Shown piece by piece: positions 22,191 to 34,327 of a DNA stretch of 64,000 bases. Origin of the DNA: Conchocele bisecta (lineage: Eukaryota > Mollusca > Bivalvia > Lucinida > Thyasiridae); the NCBI GenBank assembly GCA_029237695.1, contig CM055278.1:76054297-76118296 (forward strand), read 5' to 3'. Under the pieces are notes generated by a model. That model was not told the DNA's origin, made no database searches, and saw nothing but the letters and a program-made list of their open reading frames with translations. Both the position numbers and the translations under genes were made by a program. The stretch's first letter is position 1. Each line of letters starts with the position of its first letter.

Positions 22191-22231
22191 AACGGACTAT
22201 AGAACGAACCATCAAACTTAACTTGGAATGA

Positions 22232-22435
22232 TTAACCCTTACAATGCTGAATAAAAAAGTGTCGTCTGCTGTTTATATTTTATTCTCCATTCTCCATTTT
22301 TCTCACCAAAACATGATTTGACAGCACTTCAGAATCATTTCCAATGGAATGGTTCTAAACTGCTGTCAAACCATGTTTATTGGGAGAAAAGATAAAATAA
22401 GAAACAACAGCAGACGACAATTTTCTAAGGGTTAA
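22232..22435. mobile_element. piggyBac-like MITE, copy 2, with empty-site paralogue nearby
   Basis: TTAA at 22232-22235 and 22432-22435, ends CCCTTACAATGC and (complement) CCCTTAGAAAAT, inner GTCGTCTGCTGTT / AACAGCAGACGAC. The left flank (ACTTAACTTGGAATGA) and the right flank (ACAACACAGAAT) occur joined with a single TTAA at about 21945-21973, which is the unoccupied version of the same site. This shows TTAA duplication directly. Confidence 0.85.
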
Positions 22436-22915
22436 ACAACACAGAATTTCCGGTAAAACCAAGCAAGAGAAATATAGATAATTCCAATATGCAACGCTTT
22501 AAAAGGGACCTTATTGTGTTTGCGACCATCAGTCAGTCATGTAGTCCCAGATTAGCATGAACGAGTCTGACCCAGGTCAATAGTTGTTGCCATTCGATTC
22601 ATATCTGCACGACTTACGCTGGTCAAAAACCCAGTGAGTCTGTCTGATTTAGATTTAACATTTTGATAGCATCAATGTTTTATACACAATAACAAACAGC
22701 AAAAGCCTTGATCTGACACTCACTGTGTGGATACACAGGCTGATCTAGGGCAGCTCTGGTCACAAACCCAACGAGCCCCTTTACTCATGAAAATCAACAA
22801 AACGTACTAATGAACATACAAGAATACATTACATCATACTCATCCTGTATTGAATGTAGGGAAAGAAAACATTGTTAACACCACATACAGTAAATCATTT
22901 TGAATTATCGACATT

Positions 22916-23373
22916 CAGGCATTAAAGGCACATGCCCACTCAGTAGGCACAAAATGTTCTTTATATGATTTAAATAAGTGTATAATTGTGTCACTATTCC
23001 ATCAGTTCTAAAAATTACAAGTGTCAGCTATACAGATATAATCATTTAGTAGTATTTATTTTACTGATAGTGACTCGCGGTGGTATCAGGCTATTTCCAT
23101 ACGCAAATGTGGCATGATATATCTTAATTATTTATACTAATTAAATGCATCACCTGAAAAAATAATATTTTCGACAGATTATGAAATATGATCATTGCAC
23201 ACCAAAAAATTTACATCTGATATAAAATGTATTATAATGCCAATCAATACGTGGGGTAATGGTGAATGAACATTTATTTTGCCAGAATAGGTCATATCTA
23301 CAGAATATACAAAATTATCTGTCTCACTATACTATAACCTACTGAGTGGGCATGTACCTTTACTGAATGCCTG
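22916..23373. mobile_element. Terminal-inverted-repeat element, 458 bp
   Basis: Left arm CAGGCATTAAAGGCACATGC continuing to CCACTCAGTAGG; right arm read in complement CAGGCATTCAGTAAAGG then TACATGCCCACTCAGTAGG. The arms match over about 35 bp apart from a four-base CAGT difference. No clear target duplication. The interior is AT-rich without a gene. 22436-22915 and 23374-23987 on either side hold nothing I can identify. Confidence 0.7.
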
Positions 23374-23987
23374 TATACATGCTGTATCTAATGTATGTAC
23401 CGACAATCAGGATATTTGTAGAAACATAGTTTGTCAAATAATTAAACAAAAAAATTGTTTAGTCAAATGGTTATTTTGGGTACCAGCAGAGCTAATCTAG
23501 ATGACCACAAATGAAAGTGAACATGTAATAATGTATTAAAGATCGCTTATAAACTCTCAAACAAGATCACAAATTACACTAGTAAATTCATCCCCCCCCA
23601 CCCCCACCCAAACAAAATTAGAATTCTGTCAGTGAAAATATATAGGGTAACCCGGCTATCATTCATTTAATTTTAACAGCAATATTTCACGCAAGAATAA
23701 AACATATTACATAAATGTGAAAATATTGCACTTTGATTGGAGAAATTGTGATCAGTTTGTTTGTTTAATGGTGTTTAACGGCTTATCAACAGCTCAGGTC
23801 AGTTAAGGCCAGACCAACGTGTTTGATCCCGTGGGGAGGGGGATCAGAGTAGATTGACTGAATAGACTTCATGTCTGTACAATAGTGAGCTCAATAACAG
23901 TTGGCAGCTGTGTTCGGGAAGTGGCATTCAGCACTCACAAAATATCCTGATCTGGTACCCTTGATTAATAATTGAAGCTCACATATA

Positions 23988-24750
23988 CAGTACAGCCACT
24001 GCGAAACCCGCACATTTTTTGCTTTGCAGAGTTTTTCGCCAGCGCGGAATTTCCTACCTATTGCGGCAAATCGCTGGTTTGCCGCGAAATGCCGCAAAGC
24101 ATCGCAAAGTTATTGCCGCAATTGTTAAAATAAATTGCCGCAATCGTGACCCAAGTCAATTGCAGCAAAACGCGGCGAAATCATAAAACGGATCACCGGC
24201 ACATTTGCCACAATTTGCGGCATTTTGATGGACAGAAAATGCGGCGTTTTGCGATGTTTGCTTTATTATTTTATGCTTTATCAATTGCAAATCTAGGTTC
24301 CAATGAGGTTTGTTAAATGCAAAATATGTGTTTTGATTGACAAAAGGCACAAACAGATGCACATAATTGGGCATTGACAGATATACCAAATCGATCCATG
24401 CGAAATGCATGTCTACAAGGGTAAAACTGACTTCATTCAATCAAACAATGTACACATTTTCAGAGTGAATTGCCGAGTTTTGCCGCATTTTACCGTGTCC
24501 ATTTTGCCGCAAAATGCGGCAGTAAAGGTGCGATAACATGTACTGTACATGTACGTTGTACACGCTGGAAAGTTTTGCCGAGTTTTGCCGAGGATCGCCG
24601 CGAAACGACTGCATAAAATTTGTGGAGTTACGCGTTATGCCGCAAACGGCCACGGGACGTTTTGCGAGAGATTGCGGCAATATTCCGCGCTAAAGCTAAA
24701 TTGGTAGCCGCAATTACAAAAAATGTGCGGGTTTCACGGTGGCTGTACTG
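23988..24750. mobile_element. TA-flanked MITE (pogo/Tc1-mariner-like ends) rich in TTGCCGC words
   Basis: Ends CAGTACAGCCACTGCGAAAC and, in complement, CAGTACAGCCACCGTGAAAC, matching for about 34 bp with two mismatches and flanked by TA on both sides (23986-23987, 24751-24752). The subterminal parts repeat TTGCCGCAA and TTTGCCGCG in both orientations. The middle (24245-24460) is unrelated AT-rich DNA. No transposase is present, so it would depend on another element for movement. Confidence 0.82.
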
Positions 24751-25208
24751 TAGGTGTGGAGTAATTAGGGTACTGCCACTCCTAGCAGTAATAAAATTTA
24801 AAATCATTTGGACTGTCTTGCAAATACAGTTAAAATGAGTGGTTACATAAAAACATTTGTGGAACAAAAGGTTAGGGTTAGGTCACAATGGCGTTAGGTC
24901 ACAATGGCTCGTCGAGGCATGGCCAGTCAACAAGGGATATAACTCACGTAAAACCAATAGGGTTCATCCTCTTGACATGATAAACATGTGTACCAAATTT
25001 GGTTATGATCTGTCAAGTAGAACAAGGACAAGGACACAGAATGCAAAACATAGAAATGGCCGCTAAGGGGAGATAAGTCATCCAACAATTTTGAAAATGA
25101 AAATGGTTCCTCAATGTCCCAAGATAAACAGGAGTACCAAATTTGGTGACGATCGGTGGAGTAGAACTTGAATTATTGCGTGGACAATGATACAGAGTGT
25201 GAATATTA
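24751..25208. other. Non-coding, degraded repeat units
   Basis: No gene. Includes AGGTTAGGGTTAGGTCACAA (24867) and two related passages of the type TACCAAATTTGGTTATGATC (24991) and TACCAAATTTGGTGACGATC (25135), also seen at 26193. These look like remnants of another tandem-unit element. Confidence 0.4.
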
Positions 25209-25978
25209 ACAACAGTTGTCAGAGGACAACGAAGCGCGCCTGGTGGCAGCAAAGGAACCGAGGGCACATTTGAAAACACAAAGTGCTGGAGAAGGGAAAC
25301 AAAATTTATGAACCATTTACCAGAGCGTGTTAAGGTTTCGAGCGTACGAAGTATTTGACCTTGACCCTGGGCTTAGCAGAGGTAGAGGACCCTTGGAGCA
25401 ATGTGTGTGTGAAATATGAAGCAAATCCAAGCAAGGAAACAGAAAATATAGGCCATTTACCCGAGTGTTAAGGTTTCGGGATGCACAAAGTATGTAACCT
25501 TGACCCTGGGCTTAGAAGGGGCGGGACGGACGTGGATTTGCCACAGCGCAGTAGAGGACCATTGGAGCAATGCGTGTGTGAAATATGAAGCAAATCCAAG
25601 CAAGCAAACAGAAAATATAGGCCATTTACCCAAGCGTTAAGGTTTTGGGATGCACAAAGTATGTGACCTTGACCCTGGGCTTAGAAGGGGCGGCACGGAC
25701 GTGGATTTGCAACAACGCAGTAGAGGACCCTTGGAGCAATGCGTGTGTGAAATATGAAGCAAATCCAAGCAAGGAAACAGAAAATATAGGCCATTTACCC
25801 GAGCATCCGATCGTTAGAGATGCACAAAGTATGTGACCTTGACCCTGGGCTTAGAAGGGGCGGCATGGACATGGATTTGCCACAGCGCAGTAGAGGACCC
25901 TTGGAGCAATGCGTGTGTGAAATATGAAGCAAATCCAAGCAAGGAAACAGAAAATATAGGCCATTATAATTTTTGAAG

Positions 25979-26024
<46 letters not shown>

Positions 26025-26127
26025 GGACGGACGGACGGACGGACGGACGGACGGACGGACGGACAGACGGACGCCTACGACGCCGAGGGTATGCCATAAG
26101 CACTTCTTCCTTCGGAAGGCACGCTAA
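25209..26127. repeat. Tandem-unit element with TRE6-type ends and TRE1-type units
   Basis: Starts ACAACAGTTGTCAGAGGACA with the TRE6 5' stem, then about four units related to TRE1 (GTGACCTTGACCCTGGGCTT at about 25666 and 25833; AGCAATGCGTGTGTGAAATA). They end in a long GACA/GACG microsatellite (25979-26069), ACGCCGAGGGTATGCC, and a 3' hairpin around TTCCTTCGGAA with ACGCTAAAAA. It thus combines the termini of one family with the units of another. Confidence 0.82.
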
Positions 26128-26348
26128 AAACGGGTGTCAAGAGGAGTTAAGTCATAAGAATGCTTCGTCTTGCCGTGGCAAACATGTCTACAAAATTTGG
26201 TTACAATCTGTTGAGCAAAACTCTAGTTATTGCGAGGACAAGCTGTGCACACGCGCCCGCCCGTACAAGGTGAATACATAATACATAAAATAGTTATTTA
26301 TTAGGCAGGTTTGATTAAACATATAAATGTTAAAACCTATCCCTGTAC

Positions 26349-26567
26349 CTGTGTTCTCTGTCTAAGGGGCCGCAGCTCCTTGATAATCGGAGCCAGAGCT
26401 CCCTTCTTGCTGGCGATGGTTTCCGTGAGCACGCGCACCATGTCCGAAATCTCCTCCAATGTCTGACCCTTCTGGTGGTCAATCGTGCTCTTCATGGCGG
26501 ACACTTTCTCAAGGTCGTCTTGTGTTTGCCGGTAGCCAGATACGCCATGCTTCTTCTCAAACGCCGA
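26349..26567 (-). CDS. IFT81: IFT81, internal exon (6th of six in window)
   Basis: Minus-strand exon of 219 bp, 73 codons, phase 0 at both ends. Acceptor TTGACTATTCTAG precedes 26567; donor GTACAGG follows 26349. It encodes FEKKHGVSGYRQTQDDLEKV, HQKGQTLEEISDMVRVL and LAPIIKELRPLRQRTQ, a coiled-coil stretch matching the part of IFT81 that follows the FGxLxRTEE segment in animals. IFT81 pairs with IFT74 in the IFT-B core complex and helps carry tubulin along ciliary microtubules; the residues here belong to the central coiled coil. The next downstream exon is not found in 1-26348, so the following intron is very long. No in-frame stop or frameshift. Confidence 0.93.
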
Positions 26568-26629
26568 CTAGAATAGTCAAAACTACACGCATAACAATAA
26601 TGTTAATCCTTACAGGTACTGATGGCACT

Positions 26630-27975
26630 TCATCACAACCGATTACCCTGATGGAAACATCTACAACAATTACCCTGATGGAAACATATACAACAATTAC
26701 CCTGACAGAAACATCTACAACAATTACTCCGACAGAAACATCTACAACAATTACCCTGACTGACAGAACCATTTACAACAATTACCCTGACAGAAACATC
26801 TACAACATTACCCCGACTGCAAACACTACAACAATTACCCTGGCTGACGCAGAAACAATTCTACAGAAACACTTACAATAACCCCCGACTGCAGAAACAT
26901 CTACAACAAATTACCCTGCTGACAGAAACATCTACAACAATTACCACTGACTGACAGTTACCTTGAAACAATTAAACATCACAACAATTACCCCTGACTG
27001 CAGAAACATCTACACAATTACTGACCTAACAGAAACACCAACAACAATTACCCTGACCCGACAGAAACATCTACAAACATTACCCTGACTGAACAGAAAC
27101 ATCACAACAATTACCCAGACTTGCAGAAACATCTAACAAAAATTACCACCGACTGCAGAAACATCTACAACAATTACCCTGGCTGACAGAAACATCTACA
27201 ACAATTACCCTGACTGACAGAAACATCTACAACAATTACCCTGACTAACAGAAACATCCACAACAATTACCCTGACCGACAAAAACATCTACAACAATTA
27301 CCCTGACTGACAGAAACATCTACAACAATTACCCTGACTGACAGAAACATCTACAACAATTACCCTGACTGACAGAAACATCTACAACAATTACCCTGAC
27401 TGACATAAACATCTACAACAATTACCCTGACTGACAGAAACATATACAACAATTACCCTGACTGACATAAACATCTACAACAATTACCCTGACTGACAGA
27501 AACATCTACAACAATTACCCTGACTAACAGAAACATCCACAACAATTACCCTGACCGACAGAAACATCTACAACAATTACCCTGACTGACAGAAACATCT
27601 ACAACAATTACCCTGACTGACAGAAACATCTACAACAATTACCCGACTGCAGAAACATCTACAACAATTACCCTGACTGACAGAAACATCTACAACAATT
27701 ACCCTGACTGACTATAAACATCTACAACAATTACTGAACTGACAGAAACACTACAACAATTACCCTGACTGACAGAAACATCTACAACACATTACTGACT
27801 GACATAAACATCTACAACAATTACCTGACTGACATAAAACATATACAACAATTACCCTTGTACTGACATAAACATCTACAACAATTACCCTGATGGCAGA
27901 AACATCTACAACAATTACCCTGACTGACATAAACATATACAACAATTACCCTGACTGACATAAACATCTACAACA
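26630..27975. repeat. 31-bp satellite, left block
   Basis: About 43 copies of a 30-31 bp unit with phrases AGAAACATCTACAACAATTA and CCCTGACTGAC. The early copies (26640-26770) are 30-bp variants (GATGGAAACATCTACAAC), which give an in-phase frame; later copies are 31 bp. A noisy sub-block with many single-base gains and losses lies at 26860-27160. The array is interrupted at 27975 by a TRE2 element and resumes at 37926 in the same phase of the unit. Confidence 0.92.
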
Positions 27976-28108
27976 ACTAGAAATGGACGCTTGTCGACAA
28001 GCGCATGTGTATCCCCCTCCCCAGATACACAAGTAGTTTGAAAAAAGGGTGATCGAGTTATGCTCCGGAGACAAAATCGGTGACGGACAAAGGGAGATAA
28101 CTAAACAA

Positions 28109-28523
28109 TTGGGAATTTTTAGCTCTAAAAATGTTAATTACTTCGAATATTGAAAATAAACTTTTCCTTTCGTCCATATTGTTTCCGATCTCATTTCCGT
28201 AGTCTGGTTTACAATTTAAATTTAGTATTTGAATACTTGAGTTGTTTAATTATTAACCAGTCCAATTTATATTTCATTTAATTATTTATTGGTTCTTTTT
28301 ATGAAATTCATATATTATAGTTTATTCCAATAATGAATTATTACCTTATAATGAAATTAAGTTTTTATGAAGTTATATAGTTGTTTGGTTCTTTGTCATG
28401 GTTATTCTAAATGCTTTGCTCTGATTGGTTGGAAATAAAATTTTCTTCCAGACCGGTCTAGGTGTTCATTTTCCCTCACAGGTGATTTTCAGCTTATATG
28501 CCTTTAGACATGAAATTTTTTCA
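28109..28523 (+). repeat. Ngaro-like split direct repeat A1
   Basis: Begins TTGGGAATTTTTAGCTC and ends GACATGAAATTTTTTCA. The same 415-420 bp recurs at 34527-34947 with a few small indels (for example in the CTTGAG...TTGTTTAATT stretch). Confidence 0.9.
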
Positions 28524-28687
28524 AGTTTAAAAAATTTCGATATTGTCCGTTTTCGTGTTTTATATAGCTATTGTGCATTCTTCCTGTAATGTAACGAGAA
28601 TATAGCTACCCCTCATTATTTAATTTAATTCGGTGGTCTCATATACGAATGAGGACATTCTAGTGGAAAGGAGGAGGGAAGGACAAA

Positions 28688-30074
28688 ATGGCGACGTCGG
28701 AAAAATCAAAACGCTCGTCGTCTCAGAGGGTGAACGACTACAAAAGATACGCGGAGTCGGGAAAGTTGAATAGTACGCTGGGTACAATAAAAGAAGCGTT
28801 CTCCCCGGAAATGCGAAAGGACGAGTCGTCTACAGCTGCAAGGGAGGCGGGTGTGTTGATGTCACCGCCGGGGACGAGTTGAAACCAGGGGACGAAGCAG
28901 CTTTCCCGCGAAATTAGGGCTGCGCGGTTAGAGCGGAAGAAACCCGTCAGAAAAAGTGCGTCCAGTCGATGAGGAAGATTCAGATTTCTCGGATGATGAG
29001 GAAATATTGGAATTGCGGTCGCGGATAGCTTGCCAGGAGAGCGAAAAACGACATATTCGAAGGCAGCAAGAGAAGGAGCGACTCAGGCTGCAATTGGTTA
29101 AATCGACAAAAGAAGTGGAACGCTTGAGGAAAGGAGGTAAGGGAGATAAACATCGGAAACTTTTGTCAAAAAAGCAATACACAAACTCCCAGTGCAATAA
29201 CCAGGTGGCCTCCTTATCACAGGTTGATGTAAATAGTGACTTGTTGACAGTGAAAGACTTGAGAGACAATAAAAAATTACGTAAGGATGTTATTTCACAA
29301 ATGAGAAATATGGGTTTAACCGATTCCTCTTCAGAATCCAGTTCTGATGCTGAATCTCTCTCAGAAGGAGAAATTGATGAAAATAATTCAAGTTCTTCCT
29401 ATTCTGACCATTCTCTTACTTCTAAAAGTCAAAGTAAATGCAAAACGAAGCAGAAAAAATCTAAACAGTCGGGTATTCATGCCAGAGCCTCGGATAAAGT
29501 GAAATATCCGCAAAAATGGCCCCATTCTAATTTGCAGTATGAACATGTAAACAAATCGGTTTCATTTGAGAATTTGGATCTGAAATTATTTGTAGCCGGA
29601 GAGCTAGAAATAATTTCAGACACATCTATATCGCGCGAAGAAAGAATGGGAAGAACTGAACTATTAAAAAAGATAGTTTATTTTTCAAACACGTACACAT
29701 TCGACGGTTTGAAAAACTTTTATGCTGCCTGGGTTAGAAGGATTGAATTGGGAATGAATAAGTGGCGGGATGATTCACAACAAATAGAGCAAGCAATCCT
29801 CAGTAAACATCTATGGCGTTCAGAAGGGGGTAGGAAAAACCAGCGTAATGTTTCGAATGACACTAAGAAGGAATTCGAATCCTCTCAGTCGGAGCAAATC
29901 TGGTTTTGTGCATTGTTTAATCGGAACAAATGTTCAAGGCCAGGGGATCATTTTGATGTAGTAAGGGGGCGAATGAGGCACTGTCTGCATATCTGCGGAG
30001 AGTGCTGGCTTAAAGATAAAAAGAAAATTAAACATCCTGAATGTTCAAAAGACTGCCCTCATTCTGCAGCATGA
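28688..30074 (+). pseudogene. Ngaro-like Gag-type ORF1, broken after the N-terminus
   Basis: First piece 28688-28882 (65 codons with stop; MATSEKSKRSSSQRVNDYKR) ends prematurely. The main piece 28956-30074 is 372 codons: acidic start (DEEDSDFSDDEE), a charged coiled coil (residues about 20-65), a Ser-rich linker (about 115-160), then the conserved core with FENLDLKLFVAGELE and YAAWVRRIELGMNKW, and a C-terminal Cys/His cluster (WFCALFNRNKC, CLHICGECW, HPECSKDCPH), a probable zinc-binding nucleic-acid module. This architecture recurs in Ngaro-like elements of molluscs as far as I remember. A frameshift near 28880-28955 separates the pieces. Confidence 0.75.
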
Positions 30075-30113
30075 CAAGCACATATCAATGGCATAATCAG
30101 GGCGAATGTACAT

Positions 30114-31958
30114 TTGCCAGATATTTTTTTGCCAGAATTCGCAAAAGCTTCAATGAATGTTTCTGAAGTAAAAAGTAAGGATTCAGTAATAAAATCTAAT
30201 GACGATTCTAAGGATGGGTATAATGCTAATTTGAGAGTTCATAAAATTTGTAAAATTTGTGATGTATCGGAACTAGACATTAACAGAACAAAATTTTTAA
30301 TTGACACGCATGATAATGTTATAGAATCAGGCAAGCATAACTTCGAAGGTTGTAAAATTATTATTAATAACAAATTGAATATTCCATTTTTAAGACACAT
30401 GTTGGTTGATTATAAGGATGTACAGTTGTGTGATTTGTTACAATATGGTTTCCCTTTGGGATGTATTGCCGAACCTTGTCCCAATGTTAAAGTTTTTAGG
30501 AATCATAAAGGGGCTAGGGAATTTTCAAATGAAATTAATGAATATTTGGTGAAAGAAATTAAAAACAAAACGGTGCTGGGTCCTTTTTTAAATAATCCAT
30601 TTAATAAGCCAATGATTGTTTCACCTTTAAATACGGTGCCAAAGAAAGATTCTAAAGAGAGGCGGGTCATTTTGGACTTAAGTTTTCCAAAAAATAATGC
30701 ACTAAACGATCATATCAAAAGATCAATACTTAGGTGACAGGGTGTCATTAATATATCCCAAAGTAGATGATTTGGTTCAGATCGTGAAACAAAAAGGGAA
30801 GAATTGTTTTCTCTATAAGAGGGATATGAGAAAAGCTTACAGGCAGTTGAGTATTTGTCCAGGTGAATACCACAAAGTAGGGTACAGACACAAAGGGCAT
30901 TTGTTGTTTGACACTGTATTGTCCATGGGTCTTAGAAGTGCTGCTCAAATATGCCAAAGAGTGACAAATGCTATATCTTTATCATGTTGTCATTGGGATT
31001 TGTGCATTTTGAACTATTTGGATGACTTATGTGGGGGTGAGACACCGGAATTAGCGGATTTCGCTTTTAACACCTTAGGAGGTATTTTGGAAAAATGTGG
31101 TTTGGAAGAATCAAAAGAAAAAGCATGCGTTCCTGCAACTAGAATGACTTTTGTGGGTGTTCTTTTTGATACAGAAAAATTAACCTTAGAAATTACTCCA
31201 GATAGATTAATAGAAATTAGTTTGTTAATTGATAAATGGTTACAAAAATCAGATACTTCAAAAAAGGAACTACAGTCTTTGATAGGTAAATTAAGTTTTG
31301 TAAGTGCGGTGGTTAGGCCAGGTCGAATTTTTGTTCAACGGTTATTAAAGTTTCTTCGGTACATTTATAAAAGTAAGGGAAGTAGACATATTATTCCAGA
31401 ATACCTTAGGAGAGACTTATTGTGGTGGAAACAATTTTTGCCATCATATAATGGAATTTCGATGATGTCATTGAGCAGTGGTCATTGCCGGATGGCATAC
31501 TATCAACAGATGCATGTTTAACGGGTTGTGGGGGGTTGTTAGGCAACCGTTATTTTCATGCAGACTTCACAGAATTTGTGGTTGAACAGCAATTGCATAT
31601 TAATGAGCTAGAACTATTAACAATTGTGGTGGCTCTTAAGTTATGGGGTTCGCGACTGAAGGGGTGTAGAATGGTCGTGCTTTGTGACAATCAGTCCGCT
31701 TGTTTAGTGTTGAACAAGGGTGCAACGCGCAATGACTTTTTGCAAAATTGTTTGCGTGAGATATGTTTCTTAGCTGCGATAAATGAATTTGAAATTAAGG
31801 CAAAACATATACCAGGTGTAGATAATAGGTTGTCTGATTTGTTAAGCCGTTGGCATTTGGATTCACAGAACAGGGCTAGATTTATGACTGAACTCGGTTG
31901 CGAGGGAAATGAATGTTTCATTTCGGATGAAATGTTTATTTTATCAGATTGCTGGTAA
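30114..31958 (+). pseudogene. Ngaro-like reverse transcriptase and RNase H, two one-base frameshifts
   Basis: Three successive frames make one polyprotein. 30114-30737: N-terminal region ending with RVILDLSFPKNNALNDH (RT fingers). After a one-base shift near 30718, 30742-31521 gives the palm with LYKRDMRKAYRQLSI (motif A Asp) and CILNYLDDLCGG (motif C, YLDD). After a second shift near 31471, 31485-31958 is RNase H: STDACLTGCGG, NELELLTIVVAL, VVLCDNQSACLV and KHIPGVDNRLSDLLSRW, holding the D-E-D-D catalytic set. Motifs are intact; only the frames are broken. The enzyme would copy element RNA into DNA. Confidence 0.9.
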
Positions 31959-31969
31959 ATTTATTCTAA

Positions 31970-32964
31970 TGAGTAATGTTCTTGTTGTGATTGCAGATTC
32001 CCAGTTAAAGGTGTTGCAAGATGAGTTGCGAACGTCTAAAAAGTCCGGTTTCGCTGACGGTACAAACAAAAATTTAAAAACGCAGTGGGAAAGTTACTTG
32101 TTGTTCTGTACTTTTTTCGGGTTTATATCTGTGCCAGCGTCTACAGAAGTAGTTTCCTTGTTTGCACAATTTCTAAGTCGTTCATTCAAATCTGTCGATG
32201 CTATAAGGAATTATATCAGTGGTATCCGTACTATGCATTTGTTGTTAGGCGTCGAAATAAATTTTAATGCTTATTTAATTAATCTGACGTTGAAGGGTAT
32301 TAATCGCTTAAATCCACATTGTGTACACCAGGCTGCTCCTATTACACCCAGGATTTTATTGTTATTTCATGATAAATTAGAATTTGTCAATCCGGTAGAC
32401 ACATGTTTTTTGGTGTCTATTCTTATTTGCCTTTTTTCTGTTAGCACGGAAATCCAATTTGGTAGCAAGTTCAAATTCAGATGTTTCCGGGAAATATCTT
32501 TTAAGGGATGATGTTAAGGAAATGGGAAACAAATTTATTAGTCACTTTTCGTTGGACAAAAACTTTGCAGTTTGGGGAACGTTTACTGCAAATTCCATTA
32601 ATAAAATCTGATTCCTTATTGTGTCCCGTTAAAGCATTCAAAAATTTGGTTAAATTGAATCCATTTCAGGTAATACTCCATTGTTTTCTTTTGCTAGGAA
32701 TAAGTGTATCACTTACCCAATGTTTCAGAATAAGTTAAAGTCTTTAATTTCGGCTATTGGTCTTAATCCGATAATTATTCTTCTCATAGTTTTAGACGGG
32801 GTGGAACAACCTTAGCCTTTCAAGCAGGAGTGCCTTCAGAATTAATACAGCTTCAAGGTGATTGGCGCAGTGATGCTTATAAAAAATATCTTAGATTTAC
32901 TTTAGATGATAAAATTCTAGTCGCAGATAGAATGAATAATCACATTCAGATTACAGTTGATTAA
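31970..32964 (+). pseudogene. Ngaro-like tyrosine recombinase, frameshifted
   Basis: Starts probably at MSNVLVVIADSQLK (about 31970). The N-terminal SAM-like helical domain reads LKTQWESYLLFCTFFGFI, FAQFLSRSFKSVDAIRNYIS and LTLKGINRLNP. The catalytic domain is spread over frames: ARKSN (first Arg, about 32440), HSFRRGGTTLAFQAG (His and second Arg, about 32790), GDWRSDAYKKYLRF (Tyr in YKKYL, about 32880), stop at about 32964. Thus the R-H-x-x-R-Y set is still visible. Frameshifts lie near 32430, 32560 and 32690-32780. The enzyme would insert the circular DNA copy by site-specific recombination without target duplication. Confidence 0.85.
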
Positions 32965-33582
32965 TCTATTTTAGGTAAAAAACGGACCCTCCTTATTTGC
33001 GACTCCATTGCCAAATATGTTGACGGAGTTGACAGTCTAGATGTGCAAGCATATCCAGGAAGAACTCTTGGTGGAATTGCCTGTGAAGTCTCAAACAATC
33101 GTGTTCTTCAGGGTAAAATCTCTGATTCTGATTTTGTAATTGTACACGCTGGCACAAATGACATAAACAATATGGAAATAGAGGACTTTCCTGCCGCAGT
33201 TAATAATGTGTTCGCTTCCATTTGCGGTATCAAGCCACATGTTAAAATTTTATATTCTGCCATTCTACCAAGACCTGTAGATTTCAAATACACTAAAGTT
33301 AAAGTGATTAAAACAAATAATCGCATTAGGAGATTTTGTAAATATCGGAAATTTCCATTTCTTAAGACATTCCGTCCATTTGTCTCTAAGAACGGAGAAC
33401 CTTTTAGGCATATGTTCGCCGTGCGAGACGGGGGTCTTCATCTAAACACGGAAGGTTCGAGAGTGTTGAGCAATTATTTTTTGCAAGTGGTTAAGAATCT
33501 TAGAAAACTCCTAATGTGCTTTCAATGTGAGCTGACGAGCGATTGCCTGTGGAACTGTGTGATACCGGATCAAATGGCATGA
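32965..33582 (+). CDS. SGNH-type hydrolase ORF of the Ngaro-like element
   Basis: Open in the same frame as the recombinase stop and running to 33582, with an ATG at 33043 but clear homology upstream. Blocks: LLICDSIAKYV (block I, usually GDS), AYPGRTLGGIA (block II Gly), VHAGTNDINN (block III GTND), RDGGLHLNTEG (block V His; the Asp lies one residue further away than usual). SGNH/GDSL hydrolases are a known optional ORF in Ngaro-like elements; their substrate in the life cycle is not established. Unlike the other ORFs it has no internal frameshift. No signal peptide. Confidence 0.8.
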   Translation, partial: SILGKKRTLLICDSIAKYVDGVDSLDVQAYPGRTLGGIACEVSNNRVLQGKISDSDFVIVHAGTNDINNMEIEDFPAAVNNVFASICGIKPHVKILYSAILPRPVDFKYTKVKVIKTNNRIRRFCKYRKFPFLKTFRPFVSKNGEPFRHMFAVRDGGLHLNTEGSRVLSNYFLQVVKNLRKLLMCFQCELTSDCLWNCVIPDQMA

Positions 33583-34327
33583 TATGCTAGTGGGTCGGGG
33601 GTTGCATTGGACTACAGCCAATTGCACTTTTAGCTTATGGGATATGGTTATGTTCGCAATGTGTGTAAAGACATTGTATGCATAATTGATAGCTAATTTA
33701 ATATATGCTTGTTGTATTTGTATGTGTAGTTGCAGTTTCTGTCCTTCTTTTCAATTCCCATTTCAGGATTGAGGATTGGCATAGACTGTTATAGGCATTG
33801 GCTAATTCCTTCCATTTGGGAACACATGTTGGGTTGGGTAGAAGACCCTAAACATTCCCGCTGAATTGGGAATGGTAAAGAGGTTAGGAACCTGCATATA
33901 TGTGAGTATTCTAGTTCGTAATTGCGTGTGTAATTCAAAGCAAATGGGGCAATTGCTCCGTTTGGTTTGGGTTGCAAGCAGCTTTTGTTTATTTGTAATT
34001 TGGATTTACCTGTAACCCGATGATTTCATATTTTTATGACACTAAATCTTTGATTGGCATCTAGGCTAGATGCTTAAGTTACATTTGTGGCCACAAAGTC
34101 TCATTCGTGACTTTCGTTTTATCAATAGTTTTTAGGTTTAATATCATTTTGTACTTGAATCTGTTTTATATAGTAAAATAGATTTGTGTGTAAAGTGAAT
34201 TTGCTTGAAAAATGAAAATTAAATTATATTATTATCACATGACAGTTACAGGTTGCCTGCATGGGATGACGTTAAATTTGAATGCTTCCCTTTTCTCATT
34301 TCTGTTTGTTTGGTGGGCCTTCGGCTT
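33583..34327. other. Untranslated 3' part of the Ngaro-like element
   Basis: No coding. A-T rich, between the hydrolase stop and the B1 repeat. Confidence 0.5.
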
